Assembly: GCA_004194705.1 (NCBI GenBank)
Contig: SADC01001204.1
Location: forward strand, 2,728,001-2,792,000
Length of the DNA stretch: 64,000 bases
Source: Ditylenchus dipsaci
Taxonomy: Eukaryota; Nematoda; Chromadorea; Rhabditida; Anguinidae
Direction: 5' to 3'
Positions 1 to 11,026 of the stretch are shown in pieces. Position 1 is the stretch's first letter. The number at the start of each line of letters is the position of its first letter. Position numbers and translations under genes: made by a program. The notes below the pieces were generated by a model. The model was not told where the DNA came from and made no database searches. It worked only from the letters and a program-made list of their open reading frames with translations.

Positions 1-530
1 AATTTTTTTGTCATTGTGTTTTGAAATTCTGGTCCCAAAATTGCTAGGATTACGATTTTGCCGATCGTTTTTTAGAAATTCACGTTTTTTCTCTAACAAG
101 CAAAAACTCAATAAAGGACAGGAATTTTTGAAAAACCCTGTCCTTAAAGGGGCATGCCCGTGCCCGACACGGAGAAAAGGCGGGGACCAGCACTTTTTTC
201 TTTCTCGATCAAGTTTCACATGCATACGCATTCAGATTTTTTAAGTTTTCTGCCTAGTTTTAAAAGTAGTATAGGGTAATTAATATTAGATTTGACGCAA
301 AACGAGTGAAAAATAGAACGATTCAAAAAAAATTGCTGGTCCCCGCCTTAACTTTTTGAAACGCACGGGCATGCCCCTTTAAGTTGAGATTTTAGAATTT
401 CTGAAAAACGATCGGTAAAATCGAATCTTTGCGATATTTGAGACCAAACTGTTGAAACAGAACTGACGAGAAAAAATTAAAAAAGTCGTGCTAAAAAAGT
501 GTCGGACCCAAGGTGGGAACGAACTTGGGC
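1..530. repeat. pogo-type MITE remnant with nested foldback
   Basis: Two inverted arms (about 20-110 and 385-520) carry the inner block found in many copies here: 'ggtcccaaa...attttgccgatcgttttt' on the left and its reverse with 'gtgtcggacccaaggtggg' on the right. A second palindrome at 143-383 is nested between them; its arms begin CTTAAAGGGGCATGCCCGTG. The left end lies at or beyond the window edge. Confidence 0.6.
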
Positions 531-589
531 CATTCCTGTGAGTGTCCTTAAATTAAGAGGGGCTTGTATCGCTAAAATTATAGTGAAAG

Positions 590-2028
590 TTGAAGTGTAT
601 AACAGAATTGGTTTTAGACGTAAAAATCAAAGAAGAACCTGATCCACAACCTTGGTGGACAAACGATAAAAAGCTGCGCTTGATCGCCATTTACAGAAAC
701 CACCCCAAAATGTGGTGCAAAAGCCATCCTGGATACTTGAAACTGACTCCAAACAACAGAGCTGAACGCAGTAGAATTTTCAGCCAGATTACAAACGAGT
801 TCAATCAGGACGAAGTATATCCCTTCTCAGGTACGTTTTAGTTTAAATTTATATCTCAACTTAGCTTTATCATTTAGAATCCGAAATAATCAGGCAAATC
901 ACTTTTCTCAGAAAGGCTTACATCTCTTGCTTACGAGAAGTGGACAAGGCCAAGAAAAGCGGCCAAACAGTTCATCGTCCAGCTTGGCGTTTCTTCGAAG
1001 CTCTAAGGTTCTTTGGCGATTTGGGAAGACCGTTAGAGCGCAAGCCTTCTAGTAGTGAAACAACAGATGGTCCTGGTCAGGCTATCCCAAGCTCTATTTC
1101 TCATAAGACAAATGAACCTAGCAAAGAAAGGAAAGAAGATTTGTTAGGAAGCTTCCAAACGTCAGTCGTCTAGGAAAACGGCCCGCAGATGTATTGGAGA
1201 AGAAAAGAAAAAGGAATACGTCAACTTCATCTTCTTCATCTGACGATCAGCCTACAAGCAGCAAGCAAAGAAAAATCGCTGATGAAAATGAGTATTTTCT
1301 GGACTTGTCTTCTGAAGAATCTGAGTCTGCTCAAGGAGAGACTGATTCTGCAGACGCCAAATTAAATGTGGAGCTTCAAACAGAAAATAATCAAAGTACC
1401 GTGCGCACCTCCACTGATGATATTGCAAGATTCGGTAATTTTGATTTTTTTCAAATCGATAAAAAAATTGGCACAGGTGGAAAATTGGTTATTATTTTTG
1501 CCTTGGTGTCCCTTGTTATTTTTTCAAAAATATGATCTGGCCCCTTGTTGATTTGTTAAAAAAAAATGGGGAAATTTTTGCTTTTTAAATATCTTATTTT
1601 GGCTATTGCATCGTTAGATTTTGGATATAGTTAACGTTTACTGACCCACACCAAAAACCTAAACAAGCTGTAATAATAATAAGCTAGAATAGAAATCTGA
1701 GTTTACGAAAGTAGACTGGGTTGACTAAAATCACTTAATTGAAAGTATGGTAGGACGATTTAGCCCTCGGCTTTACTTATCAGATATTTCGCAACGAAAT
1801 ATGTAAAGTTTTAAGTAAATTTTTCCTTCAAAACTTCAAACTATAACAAACAAAAATTGCAATTTAGGTGAGTACGTCGCCAGTTCTCTCAACAGAATCA
1901 ATGAGTTTGATCCAGCTAAAGTGGTTCAAACGACCAAGACCATAAGAGACCTGTTGTTTGCTGCTGAATTTGAGAGACTATCTAACATCCCTGCTTCGAA
2001 TCTATCAAAACCTTTCTCTCATGCATGA
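590..2028 (+). CDS. MADF-domain protein, 5' end not found
   Basis: Exons 590-830, 878-1434 and 1868-2028; both introns have GT..TTTAG borders and keep phase. The first two exons encode a MADF (Myb/SANT-like, DNA-binding) domain: the LRLIAIYRNHPKMW helix, then IIRQITFLRKAYISCLREVD, ending RPAWRFFEALRFF. A Ser-rich acidic linker follows (about 1215-1380), then a short C-terminal helix region (FGEYVASSLNRINEF). MADF proteins usually act as sequence-specific transcription regulators in the nucleus. The frame changes near 1147 ('ttgttaggaag'); one extra A there joins the two halves. The open frame begins without an ATG, just after 'gaaag', so an upstream exon is likely and may lie beyond the repeat at 1-530. 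It could also be the accessory MADF gene of a PIF/Harbinger transposon; no matching transposase is seen nearby. Confidence 0.75.
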
Positions 2029-2509
2029 GAAGCAATTTAATTTTGTTGTTTCACATTTTGACAAAGACGACTCTGTAAATAAATTCATCCAAAAAATTAG
2101 GTAATACCCATGGTCTGAGGCTTTTTAATCATCAAATATGGGGTGAGCTTTGTATTTAAAAAAAGATGCACTTATATTAAGAGTCGACTTATTGTTTATT
2201 TGGCTTTTAGACTAGATTTTGGTTGAGCACCCGAAATATTCGAGATTGAGCCCTTGTGCACTTCGGGAGGCCCTTGTTATATATAAATGTGAATAGTGTT
2301 TTTAAGTCTCTCAAGTAGTTTTCAACCCATAACAAAAGTTGTTTTCTAACGTTTACCTTACTAAAAAGTTAAGGTTCGAAAAAATTCCTTACCAAAATTT
2401 GACTTTTTATAAGTGTTCACAGTTAATAAAAGAGCCCCTTCCCTCAAGTGCACAAGTGCCCGAGATTGACCAGAATTTTTCAGATTTTTAAGGGTTCGAA
2501 AAAAATAAG

Positions 2510-2815
2510 CGCGATTGAATTTTAGAACTTCGAAATGATCGAATGTGTTATTCAATAATAATTAAAAAAAAGATGATCTCGGAAAATGTGCATAACAATT
2601 AATTTAAATTTATAAGTAATAGTCTAACTAAAGCAAAATATGGCTGACTGATCGCATTTTCAGAGAAGATCTCAAAGCCTTTTGTTTGAAAAGCTGCTTT
2701 TGCCTTTTCAACCGAAGTCACCAATGAGTATCAGTTGGGGTAAAAAGAAAAGATCAGCAAATGTAAACTAAATTTGATTCCATATAAATAAATAGGAGTA
2801 ATTTTAACTTAACCA
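2510..2815 (+). repeat. duplicated promoter fragment, plus copy
   Basis: This is the inverted copy of 12880-13150, the region upstream of the secreted Gly/Pro-rich gene. It keeps the TATA-like 'ccatataaataaatagg' and the leader-like 'aacttaaccatctttcat', but the coding sequence is absent: after 'catacag' there is no related ORF. Confidence 0.65.
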
Positions 2816-3139
2816 TCTTTCATACAGATTTGCGTACGAATAGGAAGGTTATTTACGGACATGAAGTTTGCGAAGACTACCTTTGCAGACGGTCATTCGT
2901 GGCTTGTTTGTTTTTTATGTAGTTTTTTGTGACCCGGAAAATGTTGTTTTGCAAAATGACATTATCACAGGGCTTACAAATCAAAATTTCGAAATAAAGA
3001 ACATTTTATAAAATAAAGGATGTTTGGTCTAAACCTGAAACTTCTCAAATATGCGCGCATATTTGTAAGAATGCGCGCATTTTTACAACCCTAGTTAACA
3101 TATTGTTTTGTTTAAAATATTTTTCATATTGTTTGGCGA

Positions 3140-3385
3140 CAGTCGACTCTTCCGTTAACATAATGGCAAAAAGTTCGTTCCCGCGTTGCGTCTGACACTT
3201 TTTTAACGCAATTTTCAAAGTCTTTTTTTTTAATTTTTATTTTCCGAGAGTCTGGTCCCAAATAAAATGGTTTTGGCGATAATTTTTGCAAAAGCAAAAA
3301 TTCTGGAGTTCATAAGGGAGGCTCTCTCGCTTTTTCAATATCATTATGTTAACGAAAGAGTCTGCTCTTTAAAAGACCATACTTA
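3140..3385. repeat. pogo-type MITE
   Basis: The inverted ends read GACAGTCGACTCTTCCGTTAAC on the left and ATTATGTTAACGAAAGAGTC on the right. The interior carries the family block 'ttcgttcccgcgttgcgtctgacactttttt' and 'gtctggtcccaaa'. Confidence 0.65.
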
Positions 3386-3539
3386 TTGATGCAAATGAAA
3401 ATTTGACAAATTTAAATGCGCGCGAGATAGTTATCTTTCGTCTCGCACTATACTATTCTAGGCGGAACTCTTTATTCCTTCATCATCATCGTCGTTTTTA
3501 ACGTCTATCAATAGCGCCTCTAGAAAATTTAAAATTTCA

Positions 3540-3770
3540 TCTGTGTCACCATCAATATCTGTTGAAAAGGCAAAAGCAGCTTTTCAAACAAAAGCCTTTG
3601 AGATCTTCTCTGAAAATGCGACCAGTCAGCCATATTTTTCTTATCTAGACTCTAATTTATATTTGTAAAACAAATAAACAAAAAGGCATGTGTTGAGCTG
3701 ATCTTTTGAGCTTAATATTATTCTAAATAAAATAACACATTTCCAGAAAACCAAGCCTTTTGTTCATTTG
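3540..3770 (-). repeat. duplicated promoter fragment, minus copy
   Basis: It is homologous, in the same orientation, to 12965-13160 ('gttgaaaaggcaaaagcagctt' through 'ataacacattt'). It forms an inverted pair with 2510-2760. No coding part was retained. Confidence 0.6.
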
Positions 3771-4343
3771 AAAAAGCGTCAAAATAATTATCATTTCCTT
3801 GTGAGAATTTCACTGCAAGTGTGCAGGATGGGGAATTCTTAGCGCAAGAGTTTTTCATATCAACATTTATCGGTACACAATCAGTGAAGAATCAATAACA
3901 TTACTCATTTTTCAGAATATTCGATATTTTCATATTGATGCTCAAGACTTTGGCTCCAGACGTCAATGCGTTGCGGAGAGCTCATTTGATGTAAATAGGT
4001 TTTTCGCTTTAGCTATTTCATATTGGCTGGTTTGAGATAAAAAAGCCTCATAAACAGACAAAATCGTAACGAGTGCGGACAAAACTATATAGTGACGACT
4101 AAGTCGTAACCGTTCATGGAGCACTGTACACCACACTCAGAGCCGCAAAAACGGTTTTATTATGTCAAGTGTTCCATGTCTTGTTTAAAATGGCGTATGT
4201 TTAAGGTGCATGCTCGCCGCGGATGGAAATATTTTGAAAGGCGGGTACCAGGTCGATTCAAACAAGAATTATATTAAAATAAATTTCAGTTGGGTACCCT
4301 GCGGGAAATGAGTAATCAAAAACAGTACCATCGTTTACTACTG

Positions 4344-4412
4344 TCGGTGGCCTAGTGGGATAGCATCGGAAGTGTTGTTGATGTTGAAGGTCGGTGCGAT
4401 TCCTCCTGAGGG
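4344..4412 (+). repeat. tRNA-like sequence (SINE head)
   Basis: An A-box-like TGGCCTAGTGGG (4348-4359) and a B-box-like GGTGCGATTCC lie at tRNA spacing. No complete cloverleaf is formed, so a tRNA-derived SINE or tRNA pseudogene is more likely than a working tRNA. Confidence 0.45.
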
Positions 4413-4574
4413 CATAATTTTTCCTCGACTTTAATTCTCGTTTGAACTTTGCTATTACCTACCTTTTGAAATATTCCTATTGGCGATGAGCATGCCTCTG
4501 TAAATAAGCTAACTGCTTTGACATTGAAAATTTTGCAGAAAAGACGTATTGACCCTAGCATAGAATAATAAAAC

Positions 4575-4815
4575 CCCCCCCCCATAAATTTTTTCGTTTA
4601 AAACTCAAGTAAAGAGCATTCAAATATATGTCCCAGATCCCGGAAAAAGTGCTTAAGACATTTATTAGTCACAACTTCCGTACGCTGGCCTACTCCCAAG
4701 CTTAAGGGCTGATCCTAAACTTGTTGTTAATAGAGAAGTTACAGCGATTTTCGGAAGGTCAGGTTTTTTTGGCCGGGGGTATTCTTTACTAGCCCCGACA
4801 TTTAATATACAATAA
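4575..4815 (-). repeat. dispersed repeat with GGCCAGCGTACG core
   Basis: It is the reverse-oriented relative of 21535-21777 and 22300-22620. Shared landmarks are a C-run or G-run near the ends, 'gtcccagatcccggaaaaagtg', 'cgtacgctggcctac' and 'agttacagcgattttcggaaggtc'. Confidence 0.65.
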
Positions 4816-5560
4816 ACCGAGGGCTGAAAAGAAGGAACAAAAGAAAGAAGATATTTAAGATTCCTTTAATATACATACAAATTGAAGTGTAAATTATTTT
4901 TTATGATCGATTTGCACAAGACTATCGTCATACATCAACAAGTAAAATAAAAGCAGAGTTCGGTTATAACTTATCCATAACAAATAAACATAGTTCTGAA
5001 GTAATCCGCTCATATTTTACTGCAAATAGTGCACAAGACAACAGCAAAACCATAATTATATACCATACATCAACTGTACTATTAATCGGCTTGACTCAAA
5101 CAAAAAGTATATAAACATACGATTAATACATTTAGGGCAATTTGATTATTTCTATAGGATAAAATTTTGTTCTCTGAAACTTTTTCAACATAAAAAATCA
5201 TTTTCGAGAAAAAAAATATTTTACCGAAATTAGAAAGCTTTTGTCGAATTTTAGTTTTTATTCACTCTATATGTAGAAAAGTAGCAGAAAATAACGTTTA
5301 AAGAGAAAATAACTTTTCTAAATTATTTTTAGTGTGTAAATATTACTTAAAAAAAGTTAAACATGATTCGCGTATAATTTTAATGTGCGCACATGTAACC
5401 AACAAGGAAGGGACCCTGACTGAGACCTGGGAAAAAACTTCGAAGAAAAAAAATTTTCTGCGTAAACTTGTCTACAAGTGACCGTGATTAAGTTCGCGAT
5501 AATTTTGGCTACCTAGCACACGAAAAATGATGAGACGGTCACTCGAAGTTCTAAAAACAC
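4816..5560. other. AT-rich stretch without recognisable features
   Basis: There is no plausible ORF, no inverted repeat of note and no similarity to other parts of the window that I can see. Confidence 0.5.
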
Positions 5561-5565
5561 GTTGA

Positions 5566-5775
5566 TACCGATGCTGTAAATGGCACGGGTGCGATTTGGT
5601 GCCGGTGCGGCCGGTGCCGCACCAGCACCACTGGTTCCTGGTGCCGAAATTTTAGAGGTCGGTGCCCGGTGCCGAAAATTTGAAGGCTGGTGCCCGGTGC
5701 CAAAATTTTCCGGCCGGTGTCCGGTGCGGTGCCAGTGCTGAAATTCCAAAATTTACAGCATTGGTTGATACCCAT
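5566..5775. repeat. GC-rich CCGGTGC-repeat MITE
   Basis: A locally GC-rich block has many GGTGCC/CCGGTGC words in both orientations, bounded by 'gctgtaaatggcac' and 'aaaatttacagc'. ORFs across it are compositional artefacts. The design resembles hAT-type MITEs with subterminal repeats. Confidence 0.5.
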
Positions 5776-6038
5776 ATAGGCTGTAGTGAATGAATGGAGG
5801 TAAGGGTATATGCCCCTGAATTTTTGTGGGCCTTTTTATCCGGACTTTTATAAATCATTCAAGCGACATGGTTTTAGTCGAAATGATGAAAATTTTCAAC
5901 AAAGTCTTTTATTATTATTTTTGCCTAAAGTGGTTTTATAGTTTTTTCGGGCGTAGAATCTTATGGTAAGTTTCATCTGACAATCAGCTTTCACAGTGCT
6001 CTTCATCTACAAAATGGACCATTTTTCGGAAGTATATA

Positions 6039-6157
6039 CAGTCGAAATTCGATAAAGCCGACATCCCCGGTGGACCGAACTCAGGACGTCGGTTTATCGA
6101 GGGTGTTGCTTATCGAGTGTCGGCTTATCGGGGTGTCGGTTTATCGAGGTTTAACTG
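6039..6157. repeat. short complete pogo-type MITE with TA target site
   Basis: It starts TA|CAGTCGAAATTCGATAAAGCC and ends GGTTTATCGAGGTTTAACTG|TA. It is 119 bp, almost entirely terminal repeat, with further internal copies of 'tcggtttatcga'. Confidence 0.8.
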
Positions 6158-6230
6158 TACCCGCAAAACCTAACTTTTTAAATTTGCTTTCTAATGTTGA
6201 TCTTTTGATAAAGCAATAATATTTTTTTCA

Positions 6231-6981
6231 GTTCGGAGCGGACTTTTAAGCTTAATTTTTGAAATGCAAATTATGCAATAAAAAAATTCCAAATATACAG
6301 TTTTGTTGCCCTGAGTCTCCTCTTTCAAATGGCATATTTAACTTAGCTTGATGATCTGGATAACTCACCATTGGGCTCAAACACTTGTCTGGTCATTTTG
6401 AGAAAGTTACCAACAATTTTATCACTTTAACTGGTCAAATGTTTATTGAATTTCAAGCGTCACGACAAAATTTTATCACCATGTTGTAGCGCAGCTCAAG
6501 AGCTACAAAACCCATATTACAGAATAATTTTGAAAATGAAAGTGTTGAGATATGGCTTTTGGAAAAAATCAATTTCTTGAAAAAATGACCAAAATCAGAA
6601 AAATGGCAAAAACTTGCGTTTTCGTCATTTTTTCAAGAAATTGATTTTTTCCAAAAGGCCATATCTCAACACTTTCATTTCAAAAATTATTCTGTAATAT
6701 GGGTTTGTAGCTCTTGAGCTGCGCTACAACATGGTGATAAATTTTGTCGTGACGCTCGAAATTCAATAAAACATTTGACCAGTTAAAGTGATGAAAACGT
6801 TGGTAACCTTCTCAAAATGACCAGACAAGTGTTTGGAGCAAATGGTGAGTTATCCAGAATAATCAAGCTAAGTTAAATATGCCATTTGAAAGAGGAGACT
6901 CAGAGCAACAAAACTGTATATTTGGAATTTTTTATTGCATAATTTCATTTCAAAAATTAAGCTTAAAAGTCCGCTCCGAAC
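6231..6981. repeat. 750-bp near-perfect palindrome
   Basis: The arms run from 'gttcggagcggacttttaag' to 'cttaaaagtccgctccgaac' with a small centre near 6600 ('ggcaaaaacttgcgttttcg'). A diverged, partial relative lies at 34060-34340 ('aaggccatatctcaacact', 'gtagctcttgaactgcgc'). Confidence 0.85.
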
Positions 6982-7250
6982 TTTTTGGACACCAGTATTA
7001 TAAAGAGTGGGCTTTAAATATTTGGCCAAACAATTATAAATTTAAACAAGTGATTGAGCAAATAGGTTATTGAGCAAACCCTTATTTGAGAAAATGTCTT
7101 TTTTATCGAATAGTTCATTGAGCATTTCTCTAATTTATCTTTATAAGCACACCATATTTTACCCCGTTCATTCACTACGAGCCACACTTTTTAACCGACG
7201 CGCAGAGGTTCTTGACATAAATTCTAAAAATAGTTTAATTTTAATTTCAT

Positions 7251-7266
7251 TTGTAGATTAATTAAT
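7251..7266 (+). promoter_or_regulatory. probable 3' splice acceptor before the His-rich ORF
   Basis: 'tttcatttgtag' lies 10 bases upstream of the ATG at 7267 with no obvious donor before it. This fits a spliced-leader acceptor. Confidence 0.35.
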
Positions 7267-7626
7267 ATGAACGTCTCTGACCACTGCAACGTACACAATC
7301 ATAGATCCAACAAAGAGCTCCATCATGAGCGTGGGTCACATCATGGTCACCACCATAAACATCAACATTCACATGACCCATGCATGAAAAACATTTGGTC
7401 ATGGGCGCCATGGGCATGATGGGCATGATCATCAGCATGGGCATAGGCACCACCATGGCACTACGAAATTTCACGATGGACACCATAGAACCGACATCAC
7501 CATTGCTCTTTCTTAGGACGACCTACTGATTCCAGCGATCAGCAACATTCAGCTGAACCAACCATCCAAGATCAGCTGCTGGAAATACAACAGTTCCACA
7601 ATTGCAAGAAAAATAAATTGCATTAG
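7267..7626 (+). CDS. histidine-rich small protein, interrupted by two indels
   Basis: The ATG frame begins MNVSDHCNVHNHRSNKELHH and runs through dense His clusters (HHGHHHKHQHSH). It is lost near the A5 run at 7387-7391 and regained in the next frame with GRHGHDGHDHQHGHRHHH. It is lost again near 7489 and resumes with HHHCSFLGRPTDSS, ending LEIQQFHNCKKNKLH and a TAG at 7624. One base removed at the first site and one added at the second would give a single protein of about 119 residues. Roughly a third of its first 80 residues are His, with several Cys, suggesting metal binding; there is no signal peptide or known domain. The coding-like tail after the second break argues that this is a real gene. 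Confidence 0.5.
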
Positions 7627-7764
7627 AAAGCTAACCTTGAACATGCAATGATTTTCTCGAATAAACAATGTTAACTCTTTTACTTTAGAAAACAATTTTA
7701 ATGGTATTATTGAAGGTGTAAAAAAGTTTTATCTTTCTCACACACAAGAAAGGAGGTGTGTGCT

Positions 7765-7990
7765 TAACTATCCGTTTAACACTGCAATGCCTGATTGTCC
7801 TAAAAGCACAGCAATCCTGGTGCTAAATTTCACGCTGAACACGATAGTGAAATAAAAGTTTAAAAAAATCACTATTTGCGGTCAGCTGCCCCTACGAACC
7901 AACCAAGTCAAGATTTTTGCGTATGCAACTTTGAGAGAACAGATCTTGTCAATTTCTATCATCAAATTTAGTAACTTATATTTTGTTGGG
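7765..7990 (+). repeat. dispersed ~220-bp repeat, copy 1
   Basis: It begins 'ttaacactgcaatgcctgattgtccta' and contains 'ggtcagctgcccctacgaacc' and 'caagtcaagatttttgcgtatg'. Other copies are at 53997-54222 (+) and 56790-56993 (-). Confidence 0.75.
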
Positions 7991-8152
7991 TAGTGATGGG
8001 AATCACTATTTGTCTCAGAATGGTCGTATTGTTCCGTTAGTATATAGGGTTTGAACGTCTGTGTCTAGAGCAGTTGGGTCCGAATTAATCTATTAAGAAG
8101 GAGTGTGTCTTCGTCTCTCTAAAAGCGATCGATAGGACTCCACAGTAACTTA

Positions 8153-8351
8153 TACCGTATTTCCTCTAATTGCCGCTCGAGGCGGCAATTAGAAGCATGC
8201 AATCTTTCAAACTTCAAGTGGTTCAAAACTCGTGTTTTTATTTACTGTTTGAGCTGTATAAAAGTGTCTGTTAGATTTTGAAACCCTCGCAGGCACTTTT
8301 TATAAAGCTCAACAGTAAATAAAACAGAAAAAGTATGGAGGAAATACGGTG
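8153..8351. repeat. MITE with CCGTATTTCCTC ends
   Basis: The ends are ACCGTATTTCCTCTAATTGCC and GGAGGAAATACGGT. The interior has 'cttcaagtggttcaaaac' and an inverted 'aaagtgtctgttag' pair. It is close to 20712-20994. Confidence 0.8.
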
Positions 8352-8352
8352 T

Positions 8353-9484
8353 TAGGCCTCAAACACAATGAGGAGTCTGTTTGCGGATGCTAGATCAGAT
8401 TTGTAGCTCGGAAATGGCCGTAACTTTTTTTTCAATTTTTTTAAAATTATTCTTTTGGTGCCATCGTGTAGCTATGATCCAGGGCTAGTGATGGAAGCGG
8501 GACGGGACGGTCCCTAAAGTCCCGTCCCGCCGAAGAAATGTTTTGCCAAAGTCCCGTCCGGGGTCCCGAACTTTCAGAGTAAAAGTTCCGATCCCGGTCC
8601 CGAAAATCGAAAAAATTCGGGACTTTTTTTATTTATTTCATTGTCAAGAAATTTACACATTTTAGCTTTTTCGCCAATTTCATTATTATTCTTATCAATC
8701 TTTCGCTTTCGTGCAATTTTTTCTCTTGTCTTTCGTCTTTCAAGTCTTTCGTCTTCTTCGTCTCTAGTCTTTCAAAAGAGTAGGTTCAATAACTCGACTT
8801 TTTTAAAAAAAAAACGAAGGTTAATTTCCTGTGCTAGCGAAAATAGCTCGTCGCTACTTATCAGCTCCAGCTACAAGCGTACCAAGTGAACAGCTATTCT
8901 CGGTGGCGCGGGATGTATACGATTACAGGCGTCAAATTTTTCTTCAGAGCATGCGGAACAATTTTTTTTGAACAAGAATCCACGCGATTAATTTCAACTA
9001 CTAGCTCTTTGTGATGTAATATTGTGAATTGAAGTTTTTTTGAAACAATGCTTTATTAGAAGTCCCGAACGAAACCTTTTCTGGTCCCGGCAGGATTTTG
9101 AAAAGTCCCGGTCTCGAAATTTTTTCTTAAAAGTCCTGTCCCGGTAGTCCGATATTTCAATATTCCATCACTATCCAGGAATACCAGATGAGAATTTTAT
9201 AAAATCGATATCTTTCAAAAAATTGAGATAAAAATGTAAGACTCCGCCCAAGACTCCTGACTCAAATTCTGATCAGGAGTCTTGGACGGAGTCTCACATT
9301 TTATCTTAATTTTTTGAAAGATATCTATTTTATGAAATGCTCATAAGGTAGTCCTGAGTCTTAGCTACAAGATGGCACCAAAAGAATAATTTTTAAAAAA
9401 TTGAAAAAAAAGTTACGGCCATTTCCGAGCTACAAATTTGATTCAGCATCCGCAAACAGACTCCTCATTGTCTTCAAGGCCTTA
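8353..9484. repeat. large palindrome split by a hAT insertion
   Basis: The arms 'aggcctcaaacacaatgagga' and 'cattgtcttcaaggcctt' enclose matching stretches ('cggaaatggccgtaacttttttt', 'ttcttttggtgccatc'). The centre (9225-9305) is a tight hairpin around 'gactccgcccaagactcctga'. The left arm is broken by the element at 8486-9173. Confidence 0.8.
8486..9173 (+). mobile_element. hAT element remnant with transposase C-terminus
   Basis: The terminal repeats are TAGTGATGGA and TCCATCACTA, flanked by an imperfect 8-bp duplication (TCCAGGGC and TCCAGGAA). On the plus strand about 8845-8968 encodes the end of a hAT transposase dimerisation domain: [19 protein letters not shown] followed by RRQIFLQSM. 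This matches the family pattern in which Ser-x-x-Ser-Glu-x-x-Phe-Ser precedes an Arg-Leu region. The rest of the transposase is missing. Subterminal GGGACGGGAC / GTCCCG repeats fill both ends. Confidence 0.85.
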
Positions 9485-9561
9485 GAGCGCGAAAGTATGG
9501 AGAAAATACGGTATTAGAGAAAATACGGTATTTTTAAGGAAGCGCAGATTATGGGCTTTCT

Positions 9562-9941
9562 GGTACTAATTCGGTTTAGCCCCACACCCCATTTTTTGCT
9601 TTCGTGTCTCAATTTACACAATTTTTTTAAACAACGTATATTTTTTAATTTCGTGGATCTTCAATTTCGTGGATCCGGAGACTGGTGCACACACTCAGAC
9701 GATCGAATCAACATGGCAGAAATTCAGAGAGGCACAAGCAAGAATATGGCACACATCGTTCTGTTTTCAAAAGCTATGTCTCTGATTTTGTATGGCGCCG
9801 AAAGTTCGGTGGAAATGATATTATATTCTTTTATGCTCACAAATTGTTGACTTGTATCTATGTGAATAAATGAAAGATGTTTGTCGCATCAAAGGAAAAT
9901 AAAAATAAAAATGGGAGTATGGGCTAAACTGAATTAGTACC
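9562..9941 (+). mobile_element. Merlin (ISXO2-like) element, deletion derivative
   Basis: The terminal inverted repeats are GGTACTAATTCGGTTTAGCCC and GGGCTAAACTGAATTAGTACC. A perfect 8-bp duplication, GGCTTTCT, abuts both ends (9554-9561 and 9942-9949). Inside, 9675-9872 encodes the C-terminal part of an ISXO2-type DDE transposase: HTQTIESTWQKF in one frame, then VSDFVWRRKFGGND after a frame change. The N-terminal two thirds are deleted. Merlin elements create 8-9 bp duplications, which agrees. Confidence 0.85.
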
Positions 9942-9957
9942 GGCTTTCTAATATATC

Positions 9958-10955
9958 ATTAAGAGATATCATTAAAGGGGGAGTGTATTTCTTTTGTCCG
10001 TAGGTGCTCCTGCATGGAAATCGTTTAAATTCAAATTCAACCACTTTCTAAGCTTGCTGGTTCGAGTCCCTGGTTACCGTATTTACAGTATTCACTCCCA
10101 CCCTCTAATAAGTCCCCACCCTACGAACCTTATATTTCAGCCTGGAGCGAACATATCGTAAATCTTTTTTTGCGTTTTCTTAGTTGCCGCGAGTTTACCT
10201 GATTACACTTTTCAGATTTTGGTTGAGCACCCAAAAGTCTCAAAATCGACCTCAAAATTTTTCGATATTTTAGAGGTTGAAAAATAACTCCCCATGGGGA
10301 CTTAATACAGTAAAATACGGTATGAACTTTATTTTTTTCACATGTTATTTGACATTTTCAAACATAATTGTCAGGGTCTTGCAAACCGAGCTAGATTATC
10401 AGGCATGATTCTACTAGCATAATAGCTAAGCTACAGTTAAAACCAGGAATAGAAATTAGACTATCATCCAAAAATTTGGTAATTTTTGTAAATTAAGCTA
10501 TCCAAGCTACCAGATTCCTGAAGTAATTTTTGATGTACTGTCTATAGACAGTATTTCTAGACAGTAATAGACAGTATTTATATTTAATGAGGAATTCTTT
10601 AATGAGTTACCTTGCGTATTTCTGACTCTAAAAAATGACTATCTATCTTTAAAAAGTAATAAAATAGACCGATAGATGAAATAGACATAAACCGAAATAT
10701 ATGGTTTCTGGCTGATTCCGCAAATTTTAGACAGTTGTTGACTAAAAAAGCAATCCCGGAAATCTTTCCAATGGATTCGTTGATATTTTTTAGCACGAAG
10801 TCAGCTCAATCGCTAAAAAAACTGCGAACAAAATTAAGTTTACACTCAGAGAGATTGGAACTAGCAAGCTTGAAAAGTGGTTTAATTTGAACTAAAACGA
10901 TTTCCATGCGGACCAGTTACGGACAAGAGATACACTCCCTCTTTAAGGTATTTAT
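9958..10955. repeat. inverted-repeat element enclosing a MITE
   Basis: The left arm 9966-10072 ('aaagggggagtgtatttc...aagcttgctggttcgagtc') pairs with the right arm 10858-10950 ('ctagcaagcttgaaaagtgg...gatacactccctcttt'). Between them lie a CCGTATTTxC-type MITE (10076-10321) and short repeats of 'tagacagta' near 10540-10580. Confidence 0.7.
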
Positions 10956-11026
10956 GAATATTGAATGTGAAATTTATTTCATAGAAATAATCGTATCGTT
11001 TTTAGAAAACGTTGTTGGTACTTATG

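Larger units (their letters stand above)
2029..4340. other. non-coding, repeat-filled stretch
   Basis: No gene is supported. It holds the two promoter fragments, a piece sharing 'gattttggttgagcacccgaaa' with the CCGTATTTCC MITE family (2215-2550), a pogo-type MITE, and two ATGCGCGCAT motifs at 3050-3082. Confidence 0.5.

Noticed and set aside
5513..5858. ORFs rich in Gly/His/Pro on the minus strand
   Set aside because: GC-rich tandem words give open frames in several phases; no start, splice site or domain.
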